A DNA stretch of 64,000 bases from an uncultured Duncaniella sp. (GTDB lineage Bacteria; Bacteroidota; Bacteroidia; Bacteroidales; Muribaculaceae): the NCBI GenBank assembly GCA_910589485.1, contig CAJUSW010000015.1, forward strand, positions 4,910 to 68,909. Direction: 5' to 3'. Shown here one piece after another: positions 29,254 through 38,491 of the stretch (the first letter of the stretch is position 1; each line of letters starts with the position of its first letter). A program made the position numbers and the translations under genes. The notes beneath the pieces were generated by a model that did not search any database, was not told where the DNA came from, and worked only from the letters and a program-made list of their open reading frames with translations.

Positions 29254-32160
29254 ATGCGCGTTATACGTTACGAAGTGAGAACCCATGGATTCATCTCGAG
29301 ATCGCGCGTGCTCAGATGGTGCGCGTCGATGTTGCCGGTCATGGCGGTTGCTGTGGCCTTGGGCTCTTGTTCCACTAAGAAAAACACGGCCGCCTCGCGC
29401 AACTATCAGGCCTTCATCACCCGCTACAACGTATATTTCAACGGCGACGAGCATTACAAGGAGACGCTTCACGATATGGAGGCATCCTACGAGGACGATT
29501 TCACCGGTCCGTTGCTCATGCACCCTGCCGAGGCCTATGCCGTGCCGTCGGCCCCACAGCCCTCAGGCTCCTTCACCCGCTCCATAGAGAAAGCCCAGAA
29601 AGCCATACAGCTCCACAGCATCAAGAAGCGTCCGCGCCGCACTCCCGGCAAGAGCGGAGATCCCGAATACCGCAAATGGCTCAATCGTGGCGAGTATAAT
29701 CCATTCCTGCATAACGCATGGCTCATGATGGGGCGGTCGCAGTACATGAACGGCGATTTCCTCGGGGCCGCATCCACCTTCCACTACATCAGCCGTCACT
29801 TCTCATGGCTCCCGGCTACGGTCACCGAGGCCCGCCTGTGGGAAGCGCGGTGTTATTGCGCCCTCGGCTGGCTCTACGAGGCTGAGGTGATAATCTCGCG
29901 TGTGAAGGATAGTCAGCTCGTCGACCGTCAGCTCAGGGAGCTGTACTCGTTCACGTCGGCCGACTTCTATATCCGCTCCAAGGAGTATGACCGGGCCATT
30001 CCATATCTGCGCGAGGCCGTGAGGCTGGCGTCGCGCCAGCAGAAGCCCAGGCTCTATTTCGTGCTCGGGCGCGTGTGCGCCTTGGCCGGGCGCAACGGCG
30101 ATGCCTACGAGGCTTACGGAAAAGCCGCGGGGACCGGCGGAGCCTCCTACCGCACCCGCTTCAATGCCCGCATAAAGCAGAGCGAGGTGTACACCGGCTC
30201 CGATATAGCCCGCGAGGTGAAATCCCTGCGCCGCATGGCCCGCTACGGGAGCAACCGCGAGTATCTCGATCAGATCCACTATGCCATAGGAAATCTCTAC
30301 CTCTCGCGCCGCGACACGCTCAATGCCATGAAGGCATATCGTGAGGCCATAGCGCGCTCCACCCGCAACGGCATCGACAAGGCGATAGCCCAGGTGGCGC
30401 TCGGAGATCTCTATTACCGTCGCGGCGACTATGGCGAGGCCCAGGAGATGTATGCCGAGGGGCTACCGGTACTCCCCGACTCCTATCCCGGATATGCCAC
30501 CATGAAGCACCGCTCGGATGTGCTCGACGAGCTTGCGGTCTACACCCGCAACGTGATCCTCAACGATTCATTGCTCAGGATTGCAGAAATGCCCGAAAAT
30601 GCGCGTCTGAAGGTGGTGGATGATATCATCCTCCGCCTGAAGAAAAAAGAGCGTGAGGAGGCTGAAAATGCGCGCAGGGAGGAGTATCTGGCGAGGCAGG
30701 AGGCCGCCGCGCCTGTGCTCAACGCGCCGTCGGCCGGCGCTCCGCAGGAATTCAAGCTGAACACCGACCGGTCGTGGTACTTCTACAACCCCGCCACCCG
30801 CAATGCCGGGCGCACCGATTTCCAGCGCCGGTGGGGATCGCGCAAGCTCGAGGACGACTGGAGACGGCGCGACAAGTCGTCGTTCTCATTTTCCACGGGA
30901 GATGATATGCCCGATGACACCCCGGGCGAGGAGGCCTCTACAGGAGATAATGTCGCATCCGGAACCGATACCGGCCCTACATCCTCGGCCGACCCGCATA
31001 CAAGGGAATATTATCTGAGCCAGCTCCCGCTGACCGACGTGGAGAAAGTGACGGCTAATGAGGTGATACAGGATGGCCTGTACAATGCCGGCCTCATACT
31101 CAAGGACCGTATGGAGGATTTTCCCGCCGCCCGCCGGGAGTGGGGCACCCTCATGGCCCGTTACCCCGACAATGTGTATCGCCTGGACGTGTACCACAAC
31201 CTCTATCTCATGTACATGCGTCTGGGGCAGGAAGCCGAGGCAGAGACCTACCGGAACCTCATCCTGGCTGAATTTCCCGATTCGCGTCAGGCCGTGGCCA
31301 TGAAGGATCCTGCATATATCGACCGCCTCAGGGCAATGGTGGCCGGGCAGGAGGCCCTCTACGAGCAGGCCTATGACGATTATATGGCCGACCGCAACAC
31401 GGCGGTGCATGAAGCCCGGCAGAAGGCCGAGCGCGACTATCCGCTCTCACCGCTGATGCCAAAGTTCATGTTTCTCGACGCGCTCGCTTACGTCACCGAA
31501 AACAAGCCGGCCGAGTTCAACGAAGTGCTGACCTCCATCCTCGAACGTTATCCCGAAGCCGACGTGGCCCCCCTCGCCGCCTCATGGCACAAGGGGCTCA
31601 GGGAAGGGCGCAAGCTACATTCCTCGGGCTCCAATGTGCGCGGCCTGTTGTGGGAGACACGCCTCACCAACGATTCAATCACTGGCGAGGACGGAGAGGT
31701 GAAGCTCAACTTCACCCTCGCGCCCGACGAGCCTCACTACATGGTGATGCTTTTCCCGGCCGATGAGGTGTCGGCCAACCGCTTGCTCTACGATGTGGCG
31801 CGCCATAATTTCTCGACCTATGTGATCAAGGATTTCGACCTTGAGGTGATGAATTTCGGCCCGCTCGGACTGGTCATTGTGAAAGGCTTCGACAACAGGG
31901 CCGAGGTGGAGCACTACCGCACACTGCTGTCGCGCGACGAAGGCTTCACAATGCCGGCGGGAGTGAGGCCGGTCGAGATCAGCAAGCGGGATTTCGAGGA
32001 GCTGATGAGGGGGCACGGATCGTTTGAGGACTATTTCCGCTTCGTTGACGGGAAGACGCTACTTGACACCCACCGTTCGGTACTCCCCGCCGACACCTAT
32101 CCGCCACCGTCGGAGATGTATCCGCCTCAGCCTCCCGATGATGCCGATGTCCGGGAATGA
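29254..32160 (+). CDS. porW: Type IX secretion TPR lipoprotein PorW/SprE
   Basis: The 968-aa protein has a lipoprotein signal (VLRWCASMLPVMAVAVALGSC, Cys around residue 39), then STKKNTAASRNYQAFITRYNVYFNGDEHYKETL, the diagnostic PorW/SprE N-terminus. Multiple TPR-like helical pairs follow, to about residue 430. Then come a basic coiled stretch (LRLKKKEREEAENARREEYLARQEA), a low-complexity Thr/Asp/Gly linker (about 545-570) and a C-terminal TPR/alpha-beta domain. PorW links the type IX secretion ring to the translocon in Porphyromonas and Flavobacterium. The ORF start at 29254 leaves a long basic pre-signal; a GTG at residue 19 is an alternative. porX follows after 51 nt. Confidence 0.9.
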   Translation: MRVIRYEVRTHGFISRSRVLRWCASMLPVMAVAVALGSCSTKKNTAASRNYQAFITRYNVYFNGDEHYKETLHDMEASYEDDFTGPLLMHPAEAYAVPSAPQPSGSFTRSIEKAQKAIQLHSIKKRPRRTPGKSGDPEYRKWLNRGEYNPFLHNAWLMMGRSQYMNGDFLGAASTFHYISRHFSWLPATVTEARLWEARCYCALGWLYEAEVIISRVKDSQLVDRQLRELYSFTSADFYIRSKEYDRAIPYLREAVRLASRQQKPRLYFVLGRVCALAGRNGDAYEAYGKAAGTGGASYRTRFNARIKQSEVYTGSDIAREVKSLRRMARYGSNREYLDQIHYAIGNLYLSRRDTLNAMKAYREAIARSTRNGIDKAIAQVALGDLYYRRGDYGEAQEMYAEGLPVLPDSYPGYATMKHRSDVLDELAVYTRNVILNDSLLRIAEMPENARLKVVDDIILRLKKKEREEAENARREEYLARQEAAAPVLNAPSAGAPQEFKLNTDRSWYFYNPATRNAGRTDFQRRWGSRKLEDDWRRRDKSSFSFSTGDDMPDDTPGEEASTGDNVASGTDTGPTSSADPHTREYYLSQLPLTDVEKVTANEVIQDGLYNAGLILKDRMEDFPAARREWGTLMARYPDNVYRLDVYHNLYLMYMRLGQEAEAETYRNLILAEFPDSRQAVAMKDPAYIDRLRAMVAGQEALYEQAYDDYMADRNTAVHEARQKAERDYPLSPLMPKFMFLDALAYVTENKPAEFNEVLTSILERYPEADVAPLAASWHKGLREGRKLHSSGSNVRGLLWETRLTNDSITGEDGEVKLNFTLAPDEPHYMVMLFPADEVSANRLLYDVARHNFSTYVIKDFDLEVMNFGPLGLVIVKGFDNRAEVEHYRTLLSRDEGFTMPAGVRPVEISKRDFEELMRGHGSFEDYFRFVDGKTLLDTHRSVLPADTYPPPSEMYPPQPPDDADVRE

Positions 32161-32211
32161 TAAGCCCCCCGATGGGATTATACTGATTGTTTGATCGTAA
32201 ATAGTTGATAA

Positions 32212-33756
32212 TTGAAAAAGATTCTCTGGGCCGATGACGAGATAGATCTTCTCAAGCCCCATATAATATTTCTGACAGCCAAGGGTTATGACGTCGCCAC
32301 CTGCAACAGCGGAGCCGATGCCATACAGCTTGTGGCCGAGGAGGCTTTCGACCTCATAATCCTCGACGGGAATATGCCCGGAATCTCGGGCCTCGATACG
32401 TTGAGGCACATCAAGGCATCCCATCCTCACATCCCCGTGGTGATGATCACCAAAAGCGAGGAGGAGGACATAATGGACCAGGCGGTGGGGAGCAAGATCG
32501 CCGACTATCTCATCAAGCCCGTGAATCCCAAACAGATACTCTCGTCGATAAAGAAGAATCTACATAGCGATGAACTGGTGAGCGAGAAAGCCGGGACGGA
32601 TTACCGCCAGGACTTCGCCCGCATCTCATCGATGATCAACAGCGCTGCTGACATATCTCACTGGATGGACCTGTACCGTCAGCTCGTGCAGTGGGAGCTC
32701 GACCTGTCGGCCGCCGACAGCCCCATGGAGGAACTGCTGTCGATGCAACGGACCGAGGCCGAGGCAGCTTTCGCCAAATATGTGAGTCGTAACTATGAGT
32801 CCTGGGTCACACGTCCGGGAGGGGAGGGCGCACCGTTGCTCTCGCCCGGAGTGTTCAAGGAGCGGGTGTTCCCGTTGCTCGATGCGGGCGAGAATGTGTT
32901 CTTTATCCTCATCGACAATTTCCGCCTCGACCAGTGGCTGGCCATCAAGCCCTTGCTTGCCGACACCTTCACCTTCAGGGAGGATATGTACTGCTCGATA
33001 CTCCCCACGGCTACCCAGTATGCCCGCAATGCCATTTTCTCGGGGCTGATGCCAGCCGATATCGCCAAGATGTTTCCGGCGCTGTGGGTCGACGAGGATT
33101 CCGAGGAGGGGAAAAACGTGAACGAGTCACCGCTCATAGCCACCCACTTCGAGCGTTACCGCCGCAAGTGCCGGTTCTCCTACAACAAGATCAACGATTC
33201 CGCCGGAGCTGAAAAGCTTCTCAGAGACTTCCCCAATCTCATGACCAACGATCTCAATGTGATCGTGTTCAACTTCATCGACATGCTCTCGCATGCCCGC
33301 ACCGAGTCGCGCATGATACGCGAGCTGGCCTCGACCGATGCCGCCTACAGATCGCTCACCGAGTCGTGGTTCCGCCACTCGCCGGCCATAGATATATTCC
33401 GCGCCATTGCGTCGCGCGGAGGCAGGATAATCCTCACCACCGATCATGGCACGGTCAAGGTGAACCGCCCCGTCAAAGTGGTGGGCGACCGCAACACCAA
33501 TACCAATCTGAGATACAAAGTGGGCAAGAACCTCGACTATAATCCCAGGGAGGTCTACGAGATACGCCAGCCGGCCCGTTTCGGACTGCCCGCCCCCAAC
33601 GTGTCGTCGGCCTACATATTTGCGACCGCCCAGGATTTCCTGGCCTACCCCAACAACTATAACCACTATGCCCAGTACTATGACGGCACCTTCCAGCACG
33701 GAGGCATATCGCTCCAGGAGATGTTGGTGCCCATAGTGACATTGACCGCCAAATAA
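32212..33756 (+). CDS. porX: PorX, response regulator fused to a PglZ phosphatase domain
   Basis: The 514-aa protein begins with a receiver domain (residues 1-120): acidic pair D8/D9, phospho-acceptor D52 in [11 protein letters not shown]80 and K102 (YLIKPVNP). A helical linker and a PglZ/alkaline-phosphatase-like domain follow (from about residue 205), with [40 protein letters not shown] and the metal motif [13 protein letters not shown]. This is PorX, which with the kinase PorY controls type IX secretion genes and hydrolyses cyclic oligonucleotides in known homologues. The start is TTG at 32212 (no ATG fits the receiver fold). porY is not in the window. Confidence 0.94.
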   Translation: MKKILWADDEIDLLKPHIIFLTAKGYDVATCNSGADAIQLVAEEAFDLIILDGNMPGISGLDTLRHIKASHPHIPVVMITKSEEEDIMDQAVGSKIADYLIKPVNPKQILSSIKKNLHSDELVSEKAGTDYRQDFARISSMINSAADISHWMDLYRQLVQWELDLSAADSPMEELLSMQRTEAEAAFAKYVSRNYESWVTRPGGEGAPLLSPGVFKERVFPLLDAGENVFFILIDNFRLDQWLAIKPLLADTFTFREDMYCSILPTATQYARNAIFSGLMPADIAKMFPALWVDEDSEEGKNVNESPLIATHFERYRRKCRFSYNKINDSAGAEKLLRDFPNLMTNDLNVIVFNFIDMLSHARTESRMIRELASTDAAYRSLTESWFRHSPAIDIFRAIASRGGRIILTTDHGTVKVNRPVKVVGDRNTNTNLRYKVGKNLDYNPREVYEIRQPARFGLPAPNVSSAYIFATAQDFLAYPNNYNHYAQYYDGTFQHGGISLQEMLVPIVTLTAK

Positions 33757-33781
33757 TATCCAATACCGAATATATCGAATT

Positions 33782-34222
33782 ATGAAAAAAGAGATCATCA
33801 TCCCCTCGGCCGAGGCCGTCGACCAGGCCGCCCAGGAATTTCTCGCCCTCATGGGCGATGAGACCGTCTATGCCTTCACCGGCGAGATGGGAGCAGGTAA
33901 GACCACGTTCATCAACGCCCTGTGCCGCGCTTTGGGCGTTGAGGAGGATCCCACAGGTTCCCCCACATTCGCCATTATCAACGAGTACCGCTCCGACACC
34001 ACCGCCGAGCTGATATATCATTTCGACCTCTACCGCATCGAGAATCTCGAGCAGGCGTTCGACATAGGTGTCGAGGATTATCTCGACTCTGGCGCCCTCT
34101 GTCTGATAGAGTGGCCCGACCGTATCGACGACATCCTCCCCGACGACACCGTGAGGGTAAATATCGAAGTGCTCCCCGACGGATCGCGCCGTCTCACAGC
34201 CGAAGGTCTCAGCGAAGAGTGA
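33782..34222 (+). CDS. tsaE: tRNA N6-threonylcarbamoyladenosine biosynthesis ATPase TsaE
   Basis: This 146-aa P-loop ATPase works with TsaB and TsaD in making t6A at position 37 of ANN-decoding tRNAs. Walker A is GEMGAGKTT (residues 34-42), followed by [13 protein letters not shown] and the [21 protein letters not shown] and LIEWPDRI motifs that define the family. Length and layout are typical. It lies 25 nt after porX and its stop overlaps the start of birA by one base (TGATG). The other t6A partners are not present here. Confidence 0.96.
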   Translation: MKKEIIIPSAEAVDQAAQEFLALMGDETVYAFTGEMGAGKTTFINALCRALGVEEDPTGSPTFAIINEYRSDTTAELIYHFDLYRIENLEQAFDIGVEDYLDSGALCLIEWPDRIDDILPDDTVRVNIEVLPDGSRRLTAEGLSEE

Positions 34223-34965
34223 TGGAGATAGTTCAGCTTGACTCCGTAGGCTCCACCAGTTCATGGCTTGCCTCGATGGGCGACGAAGCTCCCCACGGGC
34301 TTGCCGTGATGGCGCGGGAGCAGACAGCAGGACGCGGCCAGCGGGGCAACTCGTGGGAGGCTGAGCCGGGAATGAACATCACCCTCTCGCTCATGCTCCG
34401 CCCGCAGGGGTTGCATCCAGGGCGTCAGTTTGTCATCTCCCAGGCGGTGTCGCTCGCCATCGTCGACCTGCTCGACACCCTCGTGCCGGGGCGTAAAGTC
34501 TCCATCAAGTGGCCCAATGATATCTATATCGACGACCGCAAGGTGTGTGGCATACTCATCGAGAACTCCATCACCGGCCTCTCCATCACCCGTTGTATCG
34601 TGGGAATAGGGCTGAATGTCAATCAGCTCCGGTTTCTGTCCGATGCGCCCAATCCGGTGTCGGTAGCCCAGCTCACGGGCGAGGCTTACGATGTCGGGGC
34701 ACTCGCCGAGCGGATGGTGAGCGGAATTCTCGACCGTGTGGCCGATGCGCTTGCCTCGGAGGAGAATGCCGGAGAGCTCGCGCACGAATATTTCGGCCGT
34801 CTGTGGCGCAACGAGGGGTGGTGGCCTTACCACGACAACAACCGCGACGTGGCGATGGAGGGTCGCATCGACTCGGTAGCGCCCACAGGGCATATCACCA
34901 TCGCCGATCGTGCCGACGGCAAGCCCTACGTGTACGCATTTAAAGAAATAACAGCCATAATTTGA
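34222..34965 (+). CDS. birA: Biotin--[acetyl-CoA-carboxylase] ligase, no HTH domain
   Basis: This 247-aa enzyme activates biotin as biotinyl-AMP and attaches it to a lysine of biotin carboxyl carrier proteins. Biotin/ATP-binding motifs are TAGRGQRGNSWEAEPG (residues 35-50), KWPNDIYIDDRKVCGILIE (about 94-112) and VGIGLNVN. There is no N-terminal winged helix, so it is a monofunctional ligase (class I), not a repressor of biotin genes. The start ATG at 34222 overlaps the tsaE stop by one base; the frame extends upstream inside tsaE but that part is not homologous. xseA begins 6 nt after its stop. Confidence 0.95.
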   Translation: MEIVQLDSVGSTSSWLASMGDEAPHGLAVMAREQTAGRGQRGNSWEAEPGMNITLSLMLRPQGLHPGRQFVISQAVSLAIVDLLDTLVPGRKVSIKWPNDIYIDDRKVCGILIENSITGLSITRCIVGIGLNVNQLRFLSDAPNPVSVAQLTGEAYDVGALAERMVSGILDRVADALASEENAGELAHEYFGRLWRNEGWWPYHDNNRDVAMEGRIDSVAPTGHITIADRADGKPYVYAFKEITAII

Positions 34966-34971
34966 TAGAAA

Positions 34972-36264
34972 TTGAACGGAATAACACTTGAGGAGTTTAC
35001 CGCCCGCATAGCCGGAGCCGTCAACGGAGTGCCGGGACTGGCCGGGGTGTGGGTCATAGCCGAGACCTCGGATGTGAGGCGCAATGGTCATTGTTATCTC
35101 GAGCTTGTGCAGAAGCACCCAGTCACCGGTGATCCGGTGGCCAGGCTCCGTGCCACGGTGTGGCGCGGGACATTGGCCCGCATCGATGCGAAATTCACCG
35201 GTGCCACGGGGCAGAGGCTCGAGAGCGGAATGAAGGTGATGGTGTGTGTCACCGCCTCGTTTCATCCGGCCTATGGACTTTCGGCCAATATCACCGACAT
35301 AGATCCGTCCTATACGCTCGGCGACCTGATGCGCCGTCGGCTTGAGATCATCAACCGACTTAAGGCCGAGGGGGTGATCGACCTCAACCGTCAGCTCGAA
35401 TGGCCCGACGTGCCTCTGCGCATAGCGGTGATCTCGGCCCGTGGAGCTGCCGGATACGGCGATTTCATCCATCAGCTCTACACCTCCCCCTCGAGGCTCG
35501 CATTCCGTGTGGCCCTCTTCCCGGCTCTTATGCAGGGGGCTTCGGCACCCGATTCCATCATCTGTGCGCTTGAGCAGATAGCCGCCGAGGAGGAGATGTG
35601 GGATTGCGTGGTGATAATACGTGGCGGAGGCGCCACGAGCGATCTCGCCGCCTTCGACAACTATGACCTCGCCGCCAATATAGCCCAATTCCCCTTGCCG
35701 GTGATTATAGGCATAGGGCACGAGCGGGATGTGACGGTGCTCGACGCTGTGGCCAATATGAGGGTGAAGACCCCAACTGCCGCCGCCGAGTGGCTCATCG
35801 CGCGAGGCGAGGAGGCTTTAGCCACGCTCCACGACCTGGGAACCGAAATATATCGTCTGGCCTCTGATCTGCTTGCAGGAAGCAAGGAACAGCTTGCGAG
35901 ACTTTCGGCTGTGTTGCCTCAGCTCCCCGCCATAGCCATGGACAATGCCCGCAAGCGCGTCGACAGGCTCAATGTGGCTCTCAGCGACGTGGCTATGGCA
36001 CGTCTGCGCCCCGAGGCTTCACGGCTTGATGTAATGGCCGAGCGTATCGCCTCGTCGTCGGCCACGGTGATAGAGCGTCAGCGTGCCATGCTTGACCGCA
36101 TGGACGGACTGGTGCAGGTGCTTTCGCCTCAGGCGACCCTCTCGCGCGGTTATTCCATCACGCGTGTCAACGGCCATGCCGTGACCGATGCCTCAGCCCT
36201 CGCTCCCGGCGACATCATCGAAACCACCCTTGCTTCCGGCACAATAGAATCGAAAGTTTCATAG
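34972..36264 (+). CDS. xseA: Exodeoxyribonuclease VII large subunit
   Basis: The 430-aa large subunit of ExoVII degrades single-stranded DNA into oligonucleotides. The N-terminal OB-fold (about residues 1-100: GLAGVWVIAETSDVRRNGHCYLELV) is followed by the catalytic region with RIAVISARGAAGYGDFIHQL, DCVVIIRGGGATSDLAAFDNYDLA and PVIIGIGHERDVTVLDAVANMRVKTPTAAAEWL, all conserved. A coiled-coil and a C-terminal LSRGYSITRVNG segment complete it. The start is TTG at 34972. The small subunit xseB, normally adjacent, is not found next to it; the next gene is an exported protein. Confidence 0.95.
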   Translation: MNGITLEEFTARIAGAVNGVPGLAGVWVIAETSDVRRNGHCYLELVQKHPVTGDPVARLRATVWRGTLARIDAKFTGATGQRLESGMKVMVCVTASFHPAYGLSANITDIDPSYTLGDLMRRRLEIINRLKAEGVIDLNRQLEWPDVPLRIAVISARGAAGYGDFIHQLYTSPSRLAFRVALFPALMQGASAPDSIICALEQIAAEEEMWDCVVIIRGGGATSDLAAFDNYDLAANIAQFPLPVIIGIGHERDVTVLDAVANMRVKTPTAAAEWLIARGEEALATLHDLGTEIYRLASDLLAGSKEQLARLSAVLPQLPAIAMDNARKRVDRLNVALSDVAMARLRPEASRLDVMAERIASSSATVIERQRAMLDRMDGLVQVLSPQATLSRGYSITRVNGHAVTDASALAPGDIIETTLASGTIESKVS

Positions 36265-36272
36265 ATAAAACC

Positions 36273-36893
36273 ATGAAAGCATTAATATCTCTTATCCTTG
36301 CGGTCATGTCGTTGACCGCCACCGCCGCACTTCCTGTTACATTGTCGTTCAGGCAGAACGATGATCCCAAGATCGGCGGATTGCTTGGAGTCTTGGATGC
36401 TTGCCAGATAACTGCTGACATTCATGCTGACTCCATCGATGCCCGCTACTACCAATTGTGGATGGTGGCTTCGCGCGAAGGGGTCACCGATCGGACTATG
36501 ATGGGTTTTGTGCCCGTGACGCCTGATTCCACATCAGTGTGCATTACCGCGATGGCTCACGATTCCGTGACAGTCAACGTATATGTCATTCCCGCGACAT
36601 CCCGGCGCTTTACTGTCTCTCTCCCTTCATCAGGATGCCTATTGATCGATTGTGTCAATAAGGACGGTTACGAGCGTGGCGATACTATTCCGCTTATGGC
36701 CTATAGCCCGGGGATACACAGTCAGGTCAATTTAGGAAATGGGAAATTGGCGGATGTTTATGATATATGTGGACTGCGTTATTCCGAGGTGCATCCGTCG
36801 CAGTGGCATGAGCGGTTTGGCATCCCATATTATCTATATTTCGAGGCGATTCCTGTGACAAGAATCGAAATTGACGGAGTGGTTATCAAGTGA
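36273..36893 (+). CDS. Exported hypothetical protein
   Basis: The 206-aa protein starts with a signal peptide (MKALISLILAVMSLTATAA) and is probably periplasmic or surface-exposed. The mature part is beta-rich (ITAMAHDSVTVNVYVIPATSRRFTVSLPSSG) and ends with IPVTRIEIDGVVIK. No domain was recognised. It starts 8 nt after xseA, in the place where xseB is expected, but shares nothing with XseB. Codon use is more AT-rich than in xseA, which hints at a later insertion or weak expression. The function is unknown. Confidence 0.7.
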   Translation: MKALISLILAVMSLTATAALPVTLSFRQNDDPKIGGLLGVLDACQITADIHADSIDARYYQLWMVASREGVTDRTMMGFVPVTPDSTSVCITAMAHDSVTVNVYVIPATSRRFTVSLPSSGCLLIDCVNKDGYERGDTIPLMAYSPGIHSQVNLGNGKLADVYDICGLRYSEVHPSQWHERFGIPYYLYFEAIPVTRIEIDGVVIK

Positions 36894-36975
36894 GGCCAAT
36901 GAGGTTAAACTTCTGATATGATGAACCAAACGGCCATATACTGCGTTGTGAGTGTATATGGAAAAACCGTTTGAA

Positions 36976-37785
36976 ATGAAAAAAATCGTGATTATGGGAG
37001 CCACCTCGGGCATAGGTCTGCGGGTGGCCGAGAGGCTGGCCCAGATGGGCTGGCTCGTCGGTGCGGCAGGACGTAAGGAGGAAGCCCTGGCCGACCTCAA
37101 GAACCGCTTCCCCGACAATGTGATAACAGCCCGCATAGACGTGACCCGTGCAGGTGCCCCCAAGGAGTTGCTTAAGCTCATCGGCGAGATGGAAGGGATG
37201 GACGTGTATTTCCATATAGCAGGTATCGGTTACGAGAACACCGGCCTGAACCTGCGCGACGAGCTCACCACCATGGAGACCAATGTGGTGGGATTCACCC
37301 GCATGATGGTGACAGCCTACAGGTATTTCCGCGACACCGGTACGAGCGGTCAGATCGCGGCCATTACCTCGGTGGCCGGTACAAACGGCATCGGTCGCCT
37401 GGCGTCCTACTCCTCATCCAAGAAATTCCAGCAGACCTATATGCGCGCTCTCAACCAGCTCGCCACCATCGACGGCGTGAACGTTCGCTTCACCGACATA
37501 CGTCCCGGATGGATACGCACCCCGTTGCTCGACCCCATGGAGGAATATCCCATGACCATGCGTCTGCCTTATGCCGTGCCCAAGGTGCTCAAGGCCCTGC
37601 GGAGCCGCAAGCGTGTGGCTGTGATCGACTGGAGGTGGAATCTCCTTGTGGGCCTGTGGAGACTTATCCCCAATGCCTTGTGGGTGAAGATGCCTGTTCA
37701 GGTATCCACCAAGACAGCATCGCCCGTGCAGGAGGAGACCAATGCCATCGAGGCAGTGGCCGATCCCGCGGTCGCTACGAAATAG
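36976..37785 (+). CDS. Short-chain dehydrogenase/reductase
   Basis: This 269-aa classical SDR has the cofactor motif MGATSGIGLRVAERL (residues 5-19), an HIAGIGYE strand in place of the usual NAG loop, the catalytic serine in ITSVAGTNGIG, and the active-site YSSSKKF (Tyr-xxx-Lys). RPGWIRTPL follows. Upstream in-frame ATGs at 36952 and 36958 exist; 36976 was chosen because it directly precedes the Rossmann strand and has a short A-rich stretch before it. The substrate is not evident. It ends in a strong terminator at 37814. The genes either side encode unrelated exported proteins. Confidence 0.85.
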   Translation: MKKIVIMGATSGIGLRVAERLAQMGWLVGAAGRKEEALADLKNRFPDNVITARIDVTRAGAPKELLKLIGEMEGMDVYFHIAGIGYENTGLNLRDELTTMETNVVGFTRMMVTAYRYFRDTGTSGQIAAITSVAGTNGIGRLASYSSSKKFQQTYMRALNQLATIDGVNVRFTDIRPGWIRTPLLDPMEEYPMTMRLPYAVPKVLKALRSRKRVAVIDWRWNLLVGLWRLIPNALWVKMPVQVSTKTASPVQEETNAIEAVADPAVATK

Positions 37786-37813
37786 ACCATTACACACGAT
37801 ATTCCGATGATAC

Positions 37814-37846
37814 ACTCCTGCCGGTAACATTCCGGCGGGAGTTTTT
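37814..37846 (+). terminator. Rho-independent terminator after the SDR gene
   Basis: ACTCCTGCCGG (37814-37824) pairs with CCGGCGGGAGT (37832-37842) with one mismatch, followed by TTTTT (37842-37846). Confidence 0.9.
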
Positions 37847-37880
37847 ATGCGCTTTCGTTAGTTATACGGTTATTTTTCAT

Positions 37881-37888
37881 TACTTTTG
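37881..37888 (+). promoter_or_regulatory. -7 element upstream of the small lipoprotein gene
   Basis: TACTTTTG matches TAnnTTTG and lies 19 nt before the ATG at 37908. No clear TTTG is seen 19-21 nt upstream. It follows the SDR terminator, so a new transcript begins here, probably covering the lipoprotein, the YfhO-like gene and xerD. Confidence 0.5.
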
Positions 37889-37907
37889 CAGTAAAATATA
37901 CTTCACG

Positions 37908-38462
37908 ATGAAACATATCCTCCCGTTAATACTCCTGGCGGTTGCATTGACCGCCGTGACTGCCTGCGGATCCAAAGGCGATAACGCCACCGCTCCCAAT
38001 GCCGAAGAGGTGCAGGAGCAGAACACACAGCTGGCCGAGGCTCTCAATGTGGGTGACCTGAAAAATGCCTCGGCGATGGCCGACAGCATGTCGCTCTTTG
38101 TCGATGATTTCACCCCCGAACAGACTGTACAGGTGCTCATGGCATTCCTTTCGGTCCACAATGACGCTGTGGCCAAGGGGGAGCGCCGTCGCGACCTGGA
38201 GACCCTGCGCAAGTATGTGGACGTATATGATATCGCCCTCAGTGTCAACTCCAAGGCCACACGTGAGGCGTTTGCCAAGGCCAAGAAGATCAATCCATCG
38301 GTGGATTTCGACTCGGTGGCTGTGGCTTTCCGTGAGAAACTGACCCAGTACGATGCCATACAGGATGGATCGCTCGTGGCTACAGCGCCTGCTCCGGCCG
38401 ATACCGTAGCCAAGGATACTGTGGCCGAGGAGATACCTCTGGAACTGCGCCCCGCTGAATAA
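37908..38462 (+). CDS. Hypothetical lipoprotein
   Basis: The 184-aa protein has a type II signal (MKHILPLILLAVALTAVTACGS, lipobox VTAC, Cys20). A helical mature part follows (QEQNTQLAEALNVGDLKNASAMADSMSLFVDD; KGERRRDLETLRKYVDVYDIALSVNSK) and then an Ala/Pro/Thr-rich tail. The frame is open far upstream, but that part overlaps the SDR gene and a terminator; ATG 37908 follows a promoter element and starts the signal peptide. No domain was recognised. It lies 29 nt before the YfhO-like gene. Confidence 0.75.
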   Translation: MKHILPLILLAVALTAVTACGSKGDNATAPNAEEVQEQNTQLAEALNVGDLKNASAMADSMSLFVDDFTPEQTVQVLMAFLSVHNDAVAKGERRRDLETLRKYVDVYDIALSVNSKATREAFAKAKKINPSVDFDSVAVAFREKLTQYDAIQDGSLVATAPAPADTVAKDTVAEEIPLELRPAE

Positions 38463-38491
38463 TGAACCGATAGCAATAGTGCGATAAAGCA

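Noticed and set aside
34261..35721. 486-codon minus-strand frame across birA and xseA
   Set aside because: It lies opposite two well-conserved genes and its translation has no family features.
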